From positions 1-8,307 of the forward strand of contig CALBSK010000030.1 in NCBI GenBank assembly GCA_937967795.1: 8,307 nt of DNA. The letters are read 5' to 3'. Each line of letters opens with the position of its first letter. Within the stretch, counting starts at the first letter, position 1. Under the pieces are notes generated by a model. The model was given only the letters and a program-made list of their open reading frames with translations, was not told where the DNA came from and did not search any database. Both the position numbers and the translations under genes were made by a program. Shown here piece after piece: positions 1 through 6,669 of the stretch. This DNA comes from an uncultured Alphaproteobacteria bacterium. Its GTDB lineage: Bacteria > Pseudomonadota > Alphaproteobacteria > UBA9655.

Positions 1-38
1 ATCGGTGACTGGAGTTCAGACGTGTGCTCTTCCGATCT
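1..38 (+). other. Illumina TruSeq adapter remnant (sequencing artefact)
   Basis: Positions 5-38 match, base for base as I remember it, the 34-nt Illumina TruSeq index-side adapter that ends in GTGCTCTTCCGATCT. Positions 1-4 (atcg) are probably the last bases of the sample index that precedes it in the primer. Genuine insert DNA therefore starts at position 39. This shows that the left edge is a read or contig end, and any gene reaching it is cut by the assembly and not by biology. No biological meaning should be given to these bases. Confidence 0.97.
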
Positions 39-158
39 GGAGAATGAAAAGAAGCTATTTTCATAAAGAAAATTCTGCATCACTCCAAAGAACATAAAAG
101 CCGCAAAGACAGCAATAGCGGAAATTAATATGATCGAAGTTGTATTTAATTTTTTCAT
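39..158 (-). CDS. Partial small membrane protein (N-terminal 40 residues only)
   Basis: An open frame starts with ATG at 156-158 and runs without a stop for 40 codons into the adapter. The peptide starts MKKLNTTS and continues into a hydrophobic stretch at about residues 8-25 (IILISAIAVFAAFMFFGV), so it has either a signal anchor or the first transmembrane helix of an inner-membrane protein. A GGAGAA motif lies about 14 nt upstream of the ATG, which is rather far for a ribosome binding site. It lies 105 bp downstream of the FadL-like gene on the same strand and could be the next gene of the same operon. The family cannot be recognised from so short a piece. The short start, the hydrophobic profile and the strand agreement make a real gene likely, but it remains hypothetical. 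Confidence 0.5.
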
Positions 159-263
159 AAAAATATTAGTTTCTCCGGTGCCTTTATAAAAAATTATATT
201 CGAAATAAGCTAATAAGCTATTAAGATATCCCTTTTAAAGGAAGAACAGAGAAGAACAGGTCT

Positions 264-1508
264 CTAATATTTTATATTAAACCCTAAGCTTAACGTTAAG
301 GCTCTTGCTTTCACACTTAATCCTTTAGCAGCAAGGCCTGCAGGGCCATTTCCATTATCTGTAATTTTCTTATTAAGTGCAATTGATCCTCCCAAGTCAA
401 AACTCATTGCTGGCGTAAAAGTACAAGTAAAACCAGCTGTGAAGATATTTTCAATTAATGCGATAGATTCATTTAATGCATTAAATAAAGCGAATTTATT
501 GCGAATAGGCGTTCTGCTGTGATTATAACCTAGACGGACTTTCAAGTCTGGAGTTACTTTATGCTGAGCTCCTACTTTGAAGACAAGAGAGTTTCGCCAT
601 CCTTGACCGATCGGGGGCTTTTTTCCCGTAAAGGGAGATGCTTTCCAAAACAACCCTTCCAGATCAAAGAGAAGTTCTGTATCCGTCCGCACACGCCAAG
701 CCAGCCCCCCCGTAGCGATTGCCGGGAGCTGGGGGCGGTGGATAAGGATATCGCTATACTTTCTTAATTTTTGAAAATAGATAGGCGTTGAAGCAGCAGC
801 CCCTAAGGATAGTGCTTGACTTACGTTCCATTGTCCTCCCAATCTGCCTCCCAGGCCCCACGCCCAATCTGTTCGATCGGATCCTTTTGTAGGAATTCCG
901 CTTGGGAAGAGGGTCAAATTGTTTTTCATTTGGAGATAGCCCGCAATAAGACTTATACCATAAGCTTGATCGCAACTCGGCTTATAGGTAAGAATTTGAG
1001 AAGAAAGAGCGGCCATGGTCTCAAGGCTTCGAGGGGCAGAAAGTGCAGGAGATATAATGGATTTCTTATACCTTGCTTTGGTTCCTCCTCCGCTCGTTGA
1101 AATACCAACGGACCATTCGGGATTGAGGACGTAATTAAAACCTAAATACGCTCCAGCGTAGCTTTTGTCTCTATTCGTGATAGGGCCTGTATAGGGAGGT
1201 AGAGGCGTTCCACTTGTGAGTTGGGTACGAGATGTATCAACTTGTTCCTTTTGAAAGACAATCAGAGGATCAATGGCTATATCTCTTCCTACGTTAGCCA
1301 TGAGCGCGGGATTGACATTTCCGCTTGTTGAATCTAATGGAATTGCGACCCCTGCACCCCCCATCTGGCACATTTTAGCTCCGAAGCAATAAGGGAGTAT
1401 TCCATTTGCCACAAGTTGATGAGAGAATACGGTCCCACTTAGAAGAATTAAAGTACTGAGGAACAAACAAGGAGAAAAGTTTGATGTGTTATTTTTTTTC
1501 CTATTCAA
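264..1508 (-). CDS. FadL/OmpP1-like outer-membrane transport protein
   Basis: Predicted 414-residue outer-membrane beta-barrel of the FadL/OmpP1/TodX type. Known members let long-chain fatty acids or other hydrophobic compounds cross the outer membrane. The N-terminus has a signal peptide: basic residues 3-5, a hydrophobic core at about 14-28 and probable cleavage near residue 29. Residues 49-66 (MGGAGVA...DSTSGNVNPA) fit the FadL N-terminal signature of a Gly-Ala-rich turn followed by an Asn-Pro-Ala. The rest alternates short amphipathic strands and ends in a barrel-like strand, SLGFNIKY, with an aromatic last residue. Length fits the family. The start codon is TTG, chosen because GGGGAG lies five bases upstream. 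Cys41 and Cys47 could form a disulfide in the N-terminal hatch region. It is 52 bp downstream of the methyltransferase gene, and by position it is a candidate importer or exporter for the cluster's lipophilic substrate or product. Family assignment is good; the cargo is unknown. Confidence 0.78.
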   Translation of the reverse strand: MNRKKNNTSNFSPCLFLSTLILLSGTVFSHQLVANGILPYCFGAKMCQMGGAGVAIPLDSTSGNVNPALMANVGRDIAIDPLIVFQKEQVDTSRTQLTSGTPLPPYTGPITNRDKSYAGAYLGFNYVLNPEWSVGISTSGGGTKARYKKSIISPALSAPRSLETMAALSSQILTYKPSCDQAYGISLIAGYLQMKNNLTLFPSGIPTKGSDRTDWAWGLGGRLGGQWNVSQALSLGAAASTPIYFQKLRKYSDILIHRPQLPAIATGGLAWRVRTDTELLFDLEGLFWKASPFTGKKPPIGQGWRNSLVFKVGAQHKVTPDLKVRLGYNHSRTPIRNKFALFNALNESIALIENIFTAGFTCTFTPAMSFDLGGSIALNKKITDNGNGPAGLAAKGLSVKARALTLSLGFNIKY

Positions 1509-1560
1509 GGAGTCTCCCCTTTTTATAAAATTTAGCTTTATAATTTATATTGATTGAGTC

Positions 1561-2424
1561 TTATTTCTTAACTTTAGTTCTCTTTTCCGCTACCCATAAT
1601 CCGAGAGAAAATACTCCAGCATGACGAGCGTCAACAATAGCCTTTTCGCCTTCTTGGAACGTTCTCGCATCTGGCCCCTCATAACTTAACCATTGAGGTG
1701 TTTGTTCATCTTGATAACCAAAACACTTAACGCCAGGATATAGATCCCGCGCGATGAATACTTCTAGGCCCGCATCTTCCATCATTTTTTTGTACCCCTC
1801 AACTGTTCCGTGCCACGGAATGAAAAAAAACCTATTTACAGGTTCCATAAATTTCAGGATTTGAGTTTCAGTTTGATTCTCTCCAAATGGTCTTTGTACC
1901 CAATCATCACCAACTAGACGTCCATTGGGTTTAAGAATACGAGCAAATTCAGCAAAAGCTCTTGCTTTATCAGTCAAATGACAAAGACATTCATAAAATG
2001 TTATGGCATCGAATGTATTATCAGGAAAAGGAAGGTTTTGGTAGCCTGTGTCCTCAAGCGTCATAAATGTTACTTTGTCTGCGAGACCGGCTTGTTTGGC
2101 GTTTTCACTCGCTTTTTGGATTACTCTCTCATTATTTGTTACACCAATAAAAGAAGCACCTGAGATTTTAGCCATATATAAAGTAGGGCCGCCTATGCCA
2201 CAGCCAAAATCAAGAACTTTTTTGGTCGAATCAAGTTCTGCAAGGGCTGCTATCTTTTCTTCAAGAATCTCACAGGCTCGTACACGTGATAATCCAGCTG
2301 CAACCGCATCAGGATCGCCATGATGCCAACGATCTCCCATTATTTGCGAGTAACAAAGAAGGGCATCGTTGTAGTATTGCTGAACTGTATGTTCATAAGA
2401 AACTGCTTGCTTTGTATTGTTCAC
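1561..2424 (-). CDS. Class I SAM-dependent methyltransferase (small-molecule type)
   Basis: 287-residue Rossmann-fold methyltransferase. SAM-binding motif I is at residues 70-81 (VLDFGCGIGGPT), the acidic end of strand beta2 is replaced by GVTNNE at 94-99, and motif II/III segments are LPFPDNTFDAITF (131-143) and ILKPNGRLVGDDW (163-175). The N-terminal YYNDALLCYSQIMGDRWHHG region (17-36) resembles the lid seen in sterol C-24, tocopherol and related natural-product methyltransferases, which suggests a lipophilic or aromatic small-molecule acceptor and not a nucleic acid or protein. Whether it methylates C, N or O cannot be read from the sequence. The start is GTG, supported by GGGGAG about seven bases upstream. 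It lies 82 bp downstream of the acyl-CoA synthetase gene and 52 bp upstream of the FadL-like gene, in the same direction. A tailoring role in the same pathway is inferred. Confidence 0.85.
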   Translation of the reverse strand: MNNTKQAVSYEHTVQQYYNDALLCYSQIMGDRWHHGDPDAVAAGLSRVRACEILEEKIAALAELDSTKKVLDFGCGIGGPTLYMAKISGASFIGVTNNERVIQKASENAKQAGLADKVTFMTLEDTGYQNLPFPDNTFDAITFYECLCHLTDKARAFAEFARILKPNGRLVGDDWVQRPFGENQTETQILKFMEPVNRFFFIPWHGTVEGYKKMMEDAGLEVFIARDLYPGVKCFGYQDEQTPQWLSYEGPDARTFQEGEKAIVDARHAGVFSLGLWVAEKRTKVKK

Positions 2425-2506
2425 AGGTGTCTCCCCTTATTATTATTTAAATGGCCTGACTGCCTTCCCTTATTAAAAAGCAGTAAAGCACTTTCCTCTC
2501 CACCCT

Positions 2507-4306
2507 TCAAGACAAGAAATAACCTATAAAACCTTTATAAAAATGCCCCTTCTTTTTTATTGGCCTTACAGTCATTTCAATAGGAGCCGTCGTCAAATGG
2601 CTAGATTTCGTGTTTGAAGCTAGGATACCTTCTTTATCTAATTCTGATTTCAGTTCTTTCCTGAGTCGATATTTTATTACTTTATTCATCCCGTTTAAAG
2701 GTAAGCTCTTGCGGACTTCAATATCGATAGGAAGAGATCCAAATTTTTTTGTAAGAGTGATTTGAAGCTGTTGTATTAAAGCGCTAGGATTTGCCGCTAT
2801 CTCTTGATCGACCATGAGGAAAGCATAAACTCTTTCGTTTAAGATTTGAGTGGGCAAGTTAATTACAGCTGCCTTTTTTATTAAAGGATTTTCTTGGAGT
2901 GTAGCTTCAATTGTCAGCAATGAAATATAGGTATTTCCCCACAGAATAAAGTCACTTTGACGACCGAGGATCCAAATATAGCTGTCTTCATCTTGATAAG
3001 CCCTGTCTCCTGTATTCAACCAACCATCATGTATAAACGCCTTTTTATTTAATTCAGCATTTTTATAACGACCCACATTTGGACCTTTTATATATAAAGC
3101 TCCTGGTTCCTGGGGAAGACATTCTTGTAAGTTCTTACCGAGCTTGTCTGTTTTTAAGATTTTCATGTGGAGATAAGGTAAGCGGAATCCCGCCGCCCCA
3201 AAAGTTTTGTTACTGGGAGCGGGCGAAGGATTAATGCATCCTAAAATGGCTTCTGTCTGTCCCCATAAAGTTGATATCCTCACCCCCGTAATCCTATAAA
3301 ATGCATCGGAATCTGCTTTACTTATTGGGATGTTACCGGATATTGCAGATTGTAAATTACAAATACTCTCTCCATTTAATGGTACTTGTATTAATGCCTT
3401 GTAAATAGGAGGTACAGCAGCCATTGATGTGCCTTTATATCGCTCCACAATTTTCCAGAAATGGGCAATGACAGAAGGATCTGCCCAACCTTGGGGACTC
3501 ATAACAACAATGCTTGCTCCATAAACGAAGGCTGAAATTGCCTCAACTATAGGAGCACTTACATGAAACAACGGAAAACCAGATAAAACAACCGCATTAT
3601 CTCTCTGATAATGAGCAAAAATTCCTGCAGCCCATGCTGCATGCATACACCCCCAATGGGTATGCTGCACAAGTTTTGGAGGCCCAACAGTACCGCTCGT
3701 ATGAAAATATGAACAGACAGCGTTAGGGTTAATATCTTTTTCATCAAACAAAGGAGATATTGGTTGCGGCGCTAACAAGCGGTAAAAGTTCTCAATATTC
3801 TGGTGGAGATCACTGTAATCTTCTAATATTAAGATTTTTTTCAAGCCAGGGTAAATCTTGCGTACTTTTAAAATATTTTCCCATAGTTGGGGATCAGTAT
3901 GAGGTCCAGTTGAAATTAAAATCTCGCTTTCTGCTATTTGCAATAGCTCAGCAATTTGATCAGGAGACAGCTTAGGGCTGATTGGGTTTGCAATACCAAC
4001 GGCTTGCGCAGCAAAGAATAAAAAATAGTTTTCTGGAATATTAGGCAAAATATAAGAGACAGCTTTGTCTGCTGTAATGCCACACATCACCAAGAGGTTA
4101 GCAATTTGAATGACGTTATTAAATAGCTGGTGGTAAGTAACTCTAAAAGGTTCACCTAAGGGATTATCAAAAGGCAAAAAGATAAGAGCTTGACGTTCTG
4201 GCCACTGTGCCGCTCCTGCTTTCAGAACATCATAGGCTGTACGCTCTCGTATATGACTTTCTAAAGGAACCTTTTCTATATCTTCTATATCGTTGATACC
4301 TTTCAT
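2507..4306 (-). CDS. AMP-forming acyl-CoA synthetase (ANL superfamily)
   Basis: 599-residue adenylate-forming enzyme; it should activate a carboxylic acid with ATP and usually transfer it to CoA. The P-loop-like motif A3 is at 200-212 (YFHTSGTVGPPKL), followed by QHTH. LPLFHV-type (244-249), VPP (298-300), A5 LWGQTE (347-352), A7 GWLNTGD (428-434) and A8 GRQSD (448-452) follow in order. The probable A10 lysine is K542 in NGMNKVIK. The FHTSGT...PKL.QHTH, SPQGW and FWKIVERY segments recall the proteobacterial acyl-CoA synthetases with the FHTGGTTGxPKLAQHTH signature, which are about 600-630 residues long. The A8 loop is unusual: the family Lys is Ser451 and the following Gly-rich stretch reads LWGNTYIS. 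About 50 residues extend past A10, ending in a basic/aromatic tail. The ATG has a weak AGGG site eight bases upstream. The nested palindrome separates it from the cupins, so it may have its own transcription or reduced expression. The substrate (fatty, aryl or amino acid) is not predictable. Confidence 0.87.
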   Translation of the reverse strand: MKGINDIEDIEKVPLESHIRERTAYDVLKAGAAQWPERQALIFLPFDNPLGEPFRVTYHQLFNNVIQIANLLVMCGITADKAVSYILPNIPENYFLFFAAQAVGIANPISPKLSPDQIAELLQIAESEILISTGPHTDPQLWENILKVRKIYPGLKKILILEDYSDLHQNIENFYRLLAPQPISPLFDEKDINPNAVCSYFHTSGTVGPPKLVQHTHWGCMHAAWAAGIFAHYQRDNAVVLSGFPLFHVSAPIVEAISAFVYGASIVVMSPQGWADPSVIAHFWKIVERYKGTSMAAVPPIYKALIQVPLNGESICNLQSAISGNIPISKADSDAFYRITGVRISTLWGQTEAILGCINPSPAPSNKTFGAAGFRLPYLHMKILKTDKLGKNLQECLPQEPGALYIKGPNVGRYKNAELNKKAFIHDGWLNTGDRAYQDEDSYIWILGRQSDFILWGNTYISLLTIEATLQENPLIKKAAVINLPTQILNERVYAFLMVDQEIAANPSALIQQLQITLTKKFGSLPIDIEVRKSLPLNGMNKVIKYRLRKELKSELDKEGILASNTKSSHLTTAPIEMTVRPIKKKGHFYKGFIGYFLS

Positions 4307-4344
4307 TATATCCCTAACTCTTATAAGATGTCATATATTCCCTA

Positions 4345-4471
4345 AGTACATTAAATCATTAATTTTGCCTTTCCTCCTAGCGTCATGCTGAACTTGTTTC
4401 AGCATCTAAAAGATCCCGAAATAAATTCGGGATGACATGAATGAGAGGCAAAATTAATGATTTAATGTACT
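4345..4471. repeat. Nested palindromic element: 26-bp inverted repeats enclosing a double-hairpin repeat
   Basis: Outer arms at 4345-4370 and 4446-4471 are perfect 26-bp inverted repeats (AGTACATTAAATC... and its complement). Between them lie two further perfect 8-bp-stem, 5-nt-loop hairpins: 4385-4405 (ATGCTGAA/TTCAGCAT) and 4413-4433 (ATCCCGAA/TTCGGGAT). The hairpin pair is itself bounded by GTCAT (4382-4386) and ATGAC (4432-4436). Folded, the whole is a three-way junction. It fills most of the 179-bp gap between the shorter cupin and the acyl-CoA synthetase. The GTCAT...ATGAC double hairpin resembles dispersed palindromic repeats of alphaproteobacteria. The outer arms look like the ends of a non-autonomous mobile element, although no target duplication is obvious. 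In the minus-strand transcript the structure could act as a processing site, stabiliser or partial terminator. Confidence 0.85.
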
Positions 4472-4485
4472 GGATTGACGCCATA

Positions 4486-4896
4486 TTAATCCTTTTTACC
4501 TTTACCCACTTCAATAGAAATTCCATGACACCCACCAGGGCCACCTACAAAACCAGCTTCACAATAAGGTGGAATCACGATGCAATCGCCTTCAAAAAAT
4601 TCACGGCTATCTTCAACAAGCAACCGGCCCGATCCTTTATAGACGATTAAAATGGTTGTTACATCATGCGTATGCGGTGGAATTTTTTCGCCTGCGCCTA
4701 AGCTGGCCCATGCTATTGAGAAATCCGAAGGCGGCGGAAGAATAGTTCCCAATGCCTCATGGGCATGAAATATGCGTAATTCGCCTGAAGAATCTATCTT
4801 TCCATCTCTTTTAATCACAAGAGGGGGAATCTCATGACGTGAGACTATACAAATCTTTTTTGTAGGGTCGGGAATAATTTTTGGTTGAAGATTCAT
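4486..4896 (-). CDS. Small cupin-domain protein, metal site incomplete
   Basis: 136-residue single-domain cupin. Motif 1 fits G-x5-H-x-H: G69 followed by H75 and H77, with the usual Glu replaced by Thr81 and the closing Gly at 88. Motif 2 starts at G103 and has PPY at 109-111, but the expected metal-binding His is Ala114; Cys112 and Glu113 are nearby. It therefore keeps only two of the four canonical ligands. It aligns along its length with the next cupin upstream (IVSRHEIP/IIARNDIP, GELRIFH/GEVRDFQ, YKGSGRL/VKGSARL, EGDCIVIPP/EGDVVITPP), so the two are tandem paralogues. The ATG is five bases after the stop of that gene and the purine-rich GAAGAAGAAAA lies within the upstream gene's last codons, implying translational coupling. 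It could be a non-catalytic partner, a binding protein or an enzyme with an altered site. Confidence 0.82.
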   Translation of the reverse strand: MNLQPKIIPDPTKKICIVSRHEIPPLVIKRDGKIDSSGELRIFHAHEALGTILPPPSDFSIAWASLGAGEKIPPHTHDVTTILIVYKGSGRLLVEDSREFFEGDCIVIPPYCEAGFVGGPGGCHGISIEVGKGKKD

Positions 4897-4901
4897 GATC
4901 G

Positions 4902-5372
4902 TTAGCTTTTTTCTTCTTCAAGAAATTTAACACGTGCATTTTCGGGATCGGTATAAATTCCTTCTTCAAATTGGATCGACAAACCCTGGGATTCTTCTAT
5001 TGCTTCAAAGCCGTGGCTAGCAAAAGGTGGCGTAATGACGACATCGCCTTCTTTAAGAAGCAGATTCTTTTGCCCTGTAAGTCGCGCACTTCCTTTAACA
5101 AGGATAATCATAGATTTCATAGGATGCTCATGAGGCAACAAACATTGGCCAGGTTTAAGATGAACCCAACTAAATGAAATTAATTTATTACTCGGCAAGA
5201 ATTGTTTTAAGATATCATGCCATTGAAAATCACGGACTTCTCCTAAATGATGAACTTCTCCATTTTGCTTAATTGAATGAATAGCTGGAATGTCATTTCG
5301 TGCAATAATCTGAACTTCTACTATAGCTGACTTATTGGAATCAGCTTCCTTTTTTAAAACGTTATTTGCCAT
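4902..5372 (-). CDS. Small cupin-domain protein, probable metal-binding
   Basis: 156-residue single-domain cupin with a short charged N-terminal extension (about residues 1-16). Motif 1 is G75-x5-H81-x-H83, with the canonical Glu replaced by Ser87 and the closing Gly at 94. Motif 2 runs from G109 through PPFASH, with the third His ligand at H120; the usual Asn is Ala124. A three-His site could bind Fe(II), Ni, Zn or Mn. Cupins of this size serve as dioxygenases, isomerases, cyclases or sensors, so the reaction is not fixed by the sequence. Translation starts at the ATG preceded by AAAGGAGAAG, a strong ribosome binding site. It follows the prenyltransferase gene by 75 bp and is followed five bases later by its paralogue. 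It probably acts in the cytoplasm, since no signal peptide is seen. Confidence 0.85.
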   Translation of the reverse strand: MANNVLKKEADSNKSAIVEVQIIARNDIPAIHSIKQNGEVHHLGEVRDFQWHDILKQFLPSNKLISFSWVHLKPGQCLLPHEHPMKSMIILVKGSARLTGQKNLLLKEGDVVITPPFASHGFEAIEESQGLSIQFEEGIYTDPENARVKFLEEEKS

Positions 5373-5427
5373 TATCTTCTCCTTTTGCTTTTTCTTCTTC
5401 CAGCTGTAACTTCAAAGAGCCCTCCAT
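5362..5427 (-). CDS. Possible 21-codon leader ORF overlapping the cupin start
   Basis: Between the prenyltransferase stop and the first cupin, an ATG at 5425-5427 opens a 21-codon frame (MEGSLKLQLEEEKAKGEDNGK). Its stop TAA lies just inside the cupin gene, overlapping that gene by 11 bases in another frame. The strong AAAGGAGAAG site that serves the cupin lies within this small frame. Only a weak purine run (AAGAAGAAAA) precedes its own ATG. The arrangement would suit translational coupling, but a 21-codon frame in AT/purine-rich spacer DNA can easily arise by chance. The peptide is highly charged and has no recognisable family. Confidence 0.2.
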   Translation of the reverse strand: MEGSLKLQLEEEKAKGEDNGK

Positions 5428-5447
5428 GAGAATTTTCTTCTTTTTTA

Positions 5448-6539
5448 TTATTTTTTCTCTACATTTTTTCTATAAATGCAAGGGGCAATATAGCAAGTTA
5501 CATCCAACTGGCCCTCCACTGATGGACGTAGAGATACATAAGTAAGAGCCTTCTCATCTTTTAAAGACGCTTCAGATATCTGAGCAATAATCGCCTTTAA
5601 GATTTTTATTTGTTCTAGAGATAGGAATTTGTTAAGTCTCTCTAGAGCCATTTCGTCATTTTGTGTATATGAGCGAATAGGGGTATGAATTGTTGGAATA
5701 GGTCGATCATGCTCTGATGTAAAATTATAAGTAATGAGGATAGGCTTTTTATCAAAAGAGTCTTGATTTGTGAGAGTTGTTACCCACTTTAATGCAGATC
5801 CTAGTGTATAATGGAGACATCCGTGCAGGTGAGCTTCTATATCTTCCAGGGATGTATTAGTAATGTAAACTTTAGTTCGCGCTTTACCCCCAGCTGATAA
5901 GTCTAAGGAAAAATAGAGCATCTTCGATGGATTTTTGCTTAAAGATAAACGATCTGAAATAAACTTCCAGGCGTGCTCTGAATTTAAGGCAATAAACGCC
6001 TTTTTTACGAGCTCAGGAGCATTTTTCTCTCCACGAATTTGTGGGTTTAAATATACTTTTATTTGGGGGTGATTAGGTTCTAAAACGGCAGCATACCATA
6101 TTGAAAAGTGAGATGGTATGTTTTGCGTTGGAGGTGGAGAGAAAATATTTTGTACTTTATTAAGTTTTGATACATCTACATAAGGCAACTTCTTTATTCT
6201 CTCTTTTAATGCTAATGCCGCCTTCCAATTTGATTGCTTGTTTAAAGGAAATTCTTGGGGCTCAATTAAAAACCTTATAATAGGTGTTGCGTCGCTTCCT
6301 TTAAATGTTATTGAATACTCAAAAGGAGAAAAGTCGTCTGTCAAGCTATTTTCCCACTTTATTTCAGGGCTATATTCAGACCAGGGCGCACTCATCAAAT
6401 CAAATATTTGTGTTGCTTGCTTAATGTTGTTTTTCTGGTCGATGACCTTGTATATGTTCTCTAATTTCTTTTTTCCTAAAGAGCCGAGTGTGACATTGGA
6501 TGAATTTTCAGGTGGAGAGCTGACTGCTACCCCGCTCAT
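5448..6539 (-). CDS. DMATS-type aromatic (indole) prenyltransferase, ABBA fold
   Basis: 363-residue protein with the full signature series of the tryptophan dimethylallyltransferase family, which transfers a prenyl group from dimethylallyl (or longer) diphosphate to an aromatic ring, usually indole, without the DDxxD metal motifs of other prenyltransferases. In order: NSLTDDFSPFEYSITF (64-79) with E74 in the place of the indole-binding Glu (E89 of fungal FgaPT2); IIRFLIEP (87-94) with R89; IKVYLNP (160-166) with K161 and Y163; FSLDLS...ARTKVYIT (210-227) with R221, K223 and Y225; ITYNFT (269-274); and VTCYIAP (347-353) with Y350. These match the basic diphosphate-binding residues and the tyrosine shield known in the family. 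Length fits bacterial members (~360-390). No Shine-Dalgarno sequence precedes the ATG: the 20 bases upstream are pyrimidine-rich with an in-frame TAG, so initiation may be weak or leader-controlled. First gene of the minus-strand series and divergent from the haem-oxygenase-like gene. Acceptor and regiochemistry are unknown. Confidence 0.87.
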   Translation of the reverse strand: MSGVAVSSPPENSSNVTLGSLGKKKLENIYKVIDQKNNIKQATQIFDLMSAPWSEYSPEIKWENSLTDDFSPFEYSITFKGSDATPIIRFLIEPQEFPLNKQSNWKAALALKERIKKLPYVDVSKLNKVQNIFSPPPTQNIPSHFSIWYAAVLEPNHPQIKVYLNPQIRGEKNAPELVKKAFIALNSEHAWKFISDRLSLSKNPSKMLYFSLDLSAGGKARTKVYITNTSLEDIEAHLHGCLHYTLGSALKWVTTLTNQDSFDKKPILITYNFTSEHDRPIPTIHTPIRSYTQNDEMALERLNKFLSLEQIKILKAIIAQISEASLKDEKALTYVSLRPSVEGQLDVTCYIAPCIYRKNVEKK

Positions 6540-6552
6540 AAAAAACTAAATG

Positions 6553-6610
6553 AAAAAGAGAGAGAAAAATGACAGATGGTAATATACCTTCCTCTCTATT
6601 CTCTCTTTTT
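6553..6610 (-). promoter_or_regulatory. Inverted repeat in the leader of the prenyltransferase gene
   Basis: An 11-bp inverted repeat (AAAAAGAGAGA at 6553-6563 and TCTCTCTTTTT at 6600-6610) encloses 36 bases that include a smaller GGTA-ATA-TACC hairpin (6578-6588). In the minus-strand transcript its 3' arm ends 13 bases before the ATG, so folding could affect initiation at a start that lacks a Shine-Dalgarno site. The arms are low-complexity GA/CT tracts, so the structure may be incidental. Confidence 0.35.
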
Positions 6611-6669
6611 GGTACTGCATAGAGCTCAGGTCCTTTTTTTTATAGATTTTTTGACCCAAAATTTGATTA

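Noticed and set aside
204..219. Two tandem copies of AATAAGCT, and a GAAGAACAGA/GAAGAACAGG pair at about 241-260
   Set aside because: Only two short copies each in AT/GA-rich spacer; too weak to call a repeat array or CRISPR.
159..263. Possible terminator after the FadL-like gene (CCTTTTAAAGG near 232-242)
   Set aside because: The short palindrome is weak and AT-rich and is not followed by a proper T-run in the direction of transcription.
816..1100. 94-codon plus-strand open frame within the FadL-like gene
   Set aside because: Lies wholly antisense to a well-supported gene, has no recognisable domain and no convincing ribosome binding site; a shadow frame.
2048..2323. 91-codon plus-strand open frame opposite the methyltransferase
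   Set aside because: Antisense to the SAM-binding core, low-complexity composition and no supporting signals.
2459..2484. ACTGC...GCAGT inverted repeat between the ligase and methyltransferase genes
   Set aside because: Five-base arms with a 16-base loop are expected by chance; no terminator features.
4345..4471. Reading the nested palindrome as a simple intrinsic terminator of the cupin genes
   Set aside because: No T-run follows the stems on the minus strand, and the double-hairpin layout and perfect long arms fit a repeat element better.
4441..4650. 69-codon plus-strand open frame starting in the palindrome
   Set aside because: It begins in the repeat and continues antisense to the cupin gene; no family features.
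6238..6549. 103-codon plus-strand open frame with hydrophobic stretches opposite the prenyltransferase
   Set aside because: Fully antisense to the N-terminal half of the DMATS gene, whose signature motifs fix the coding strand.
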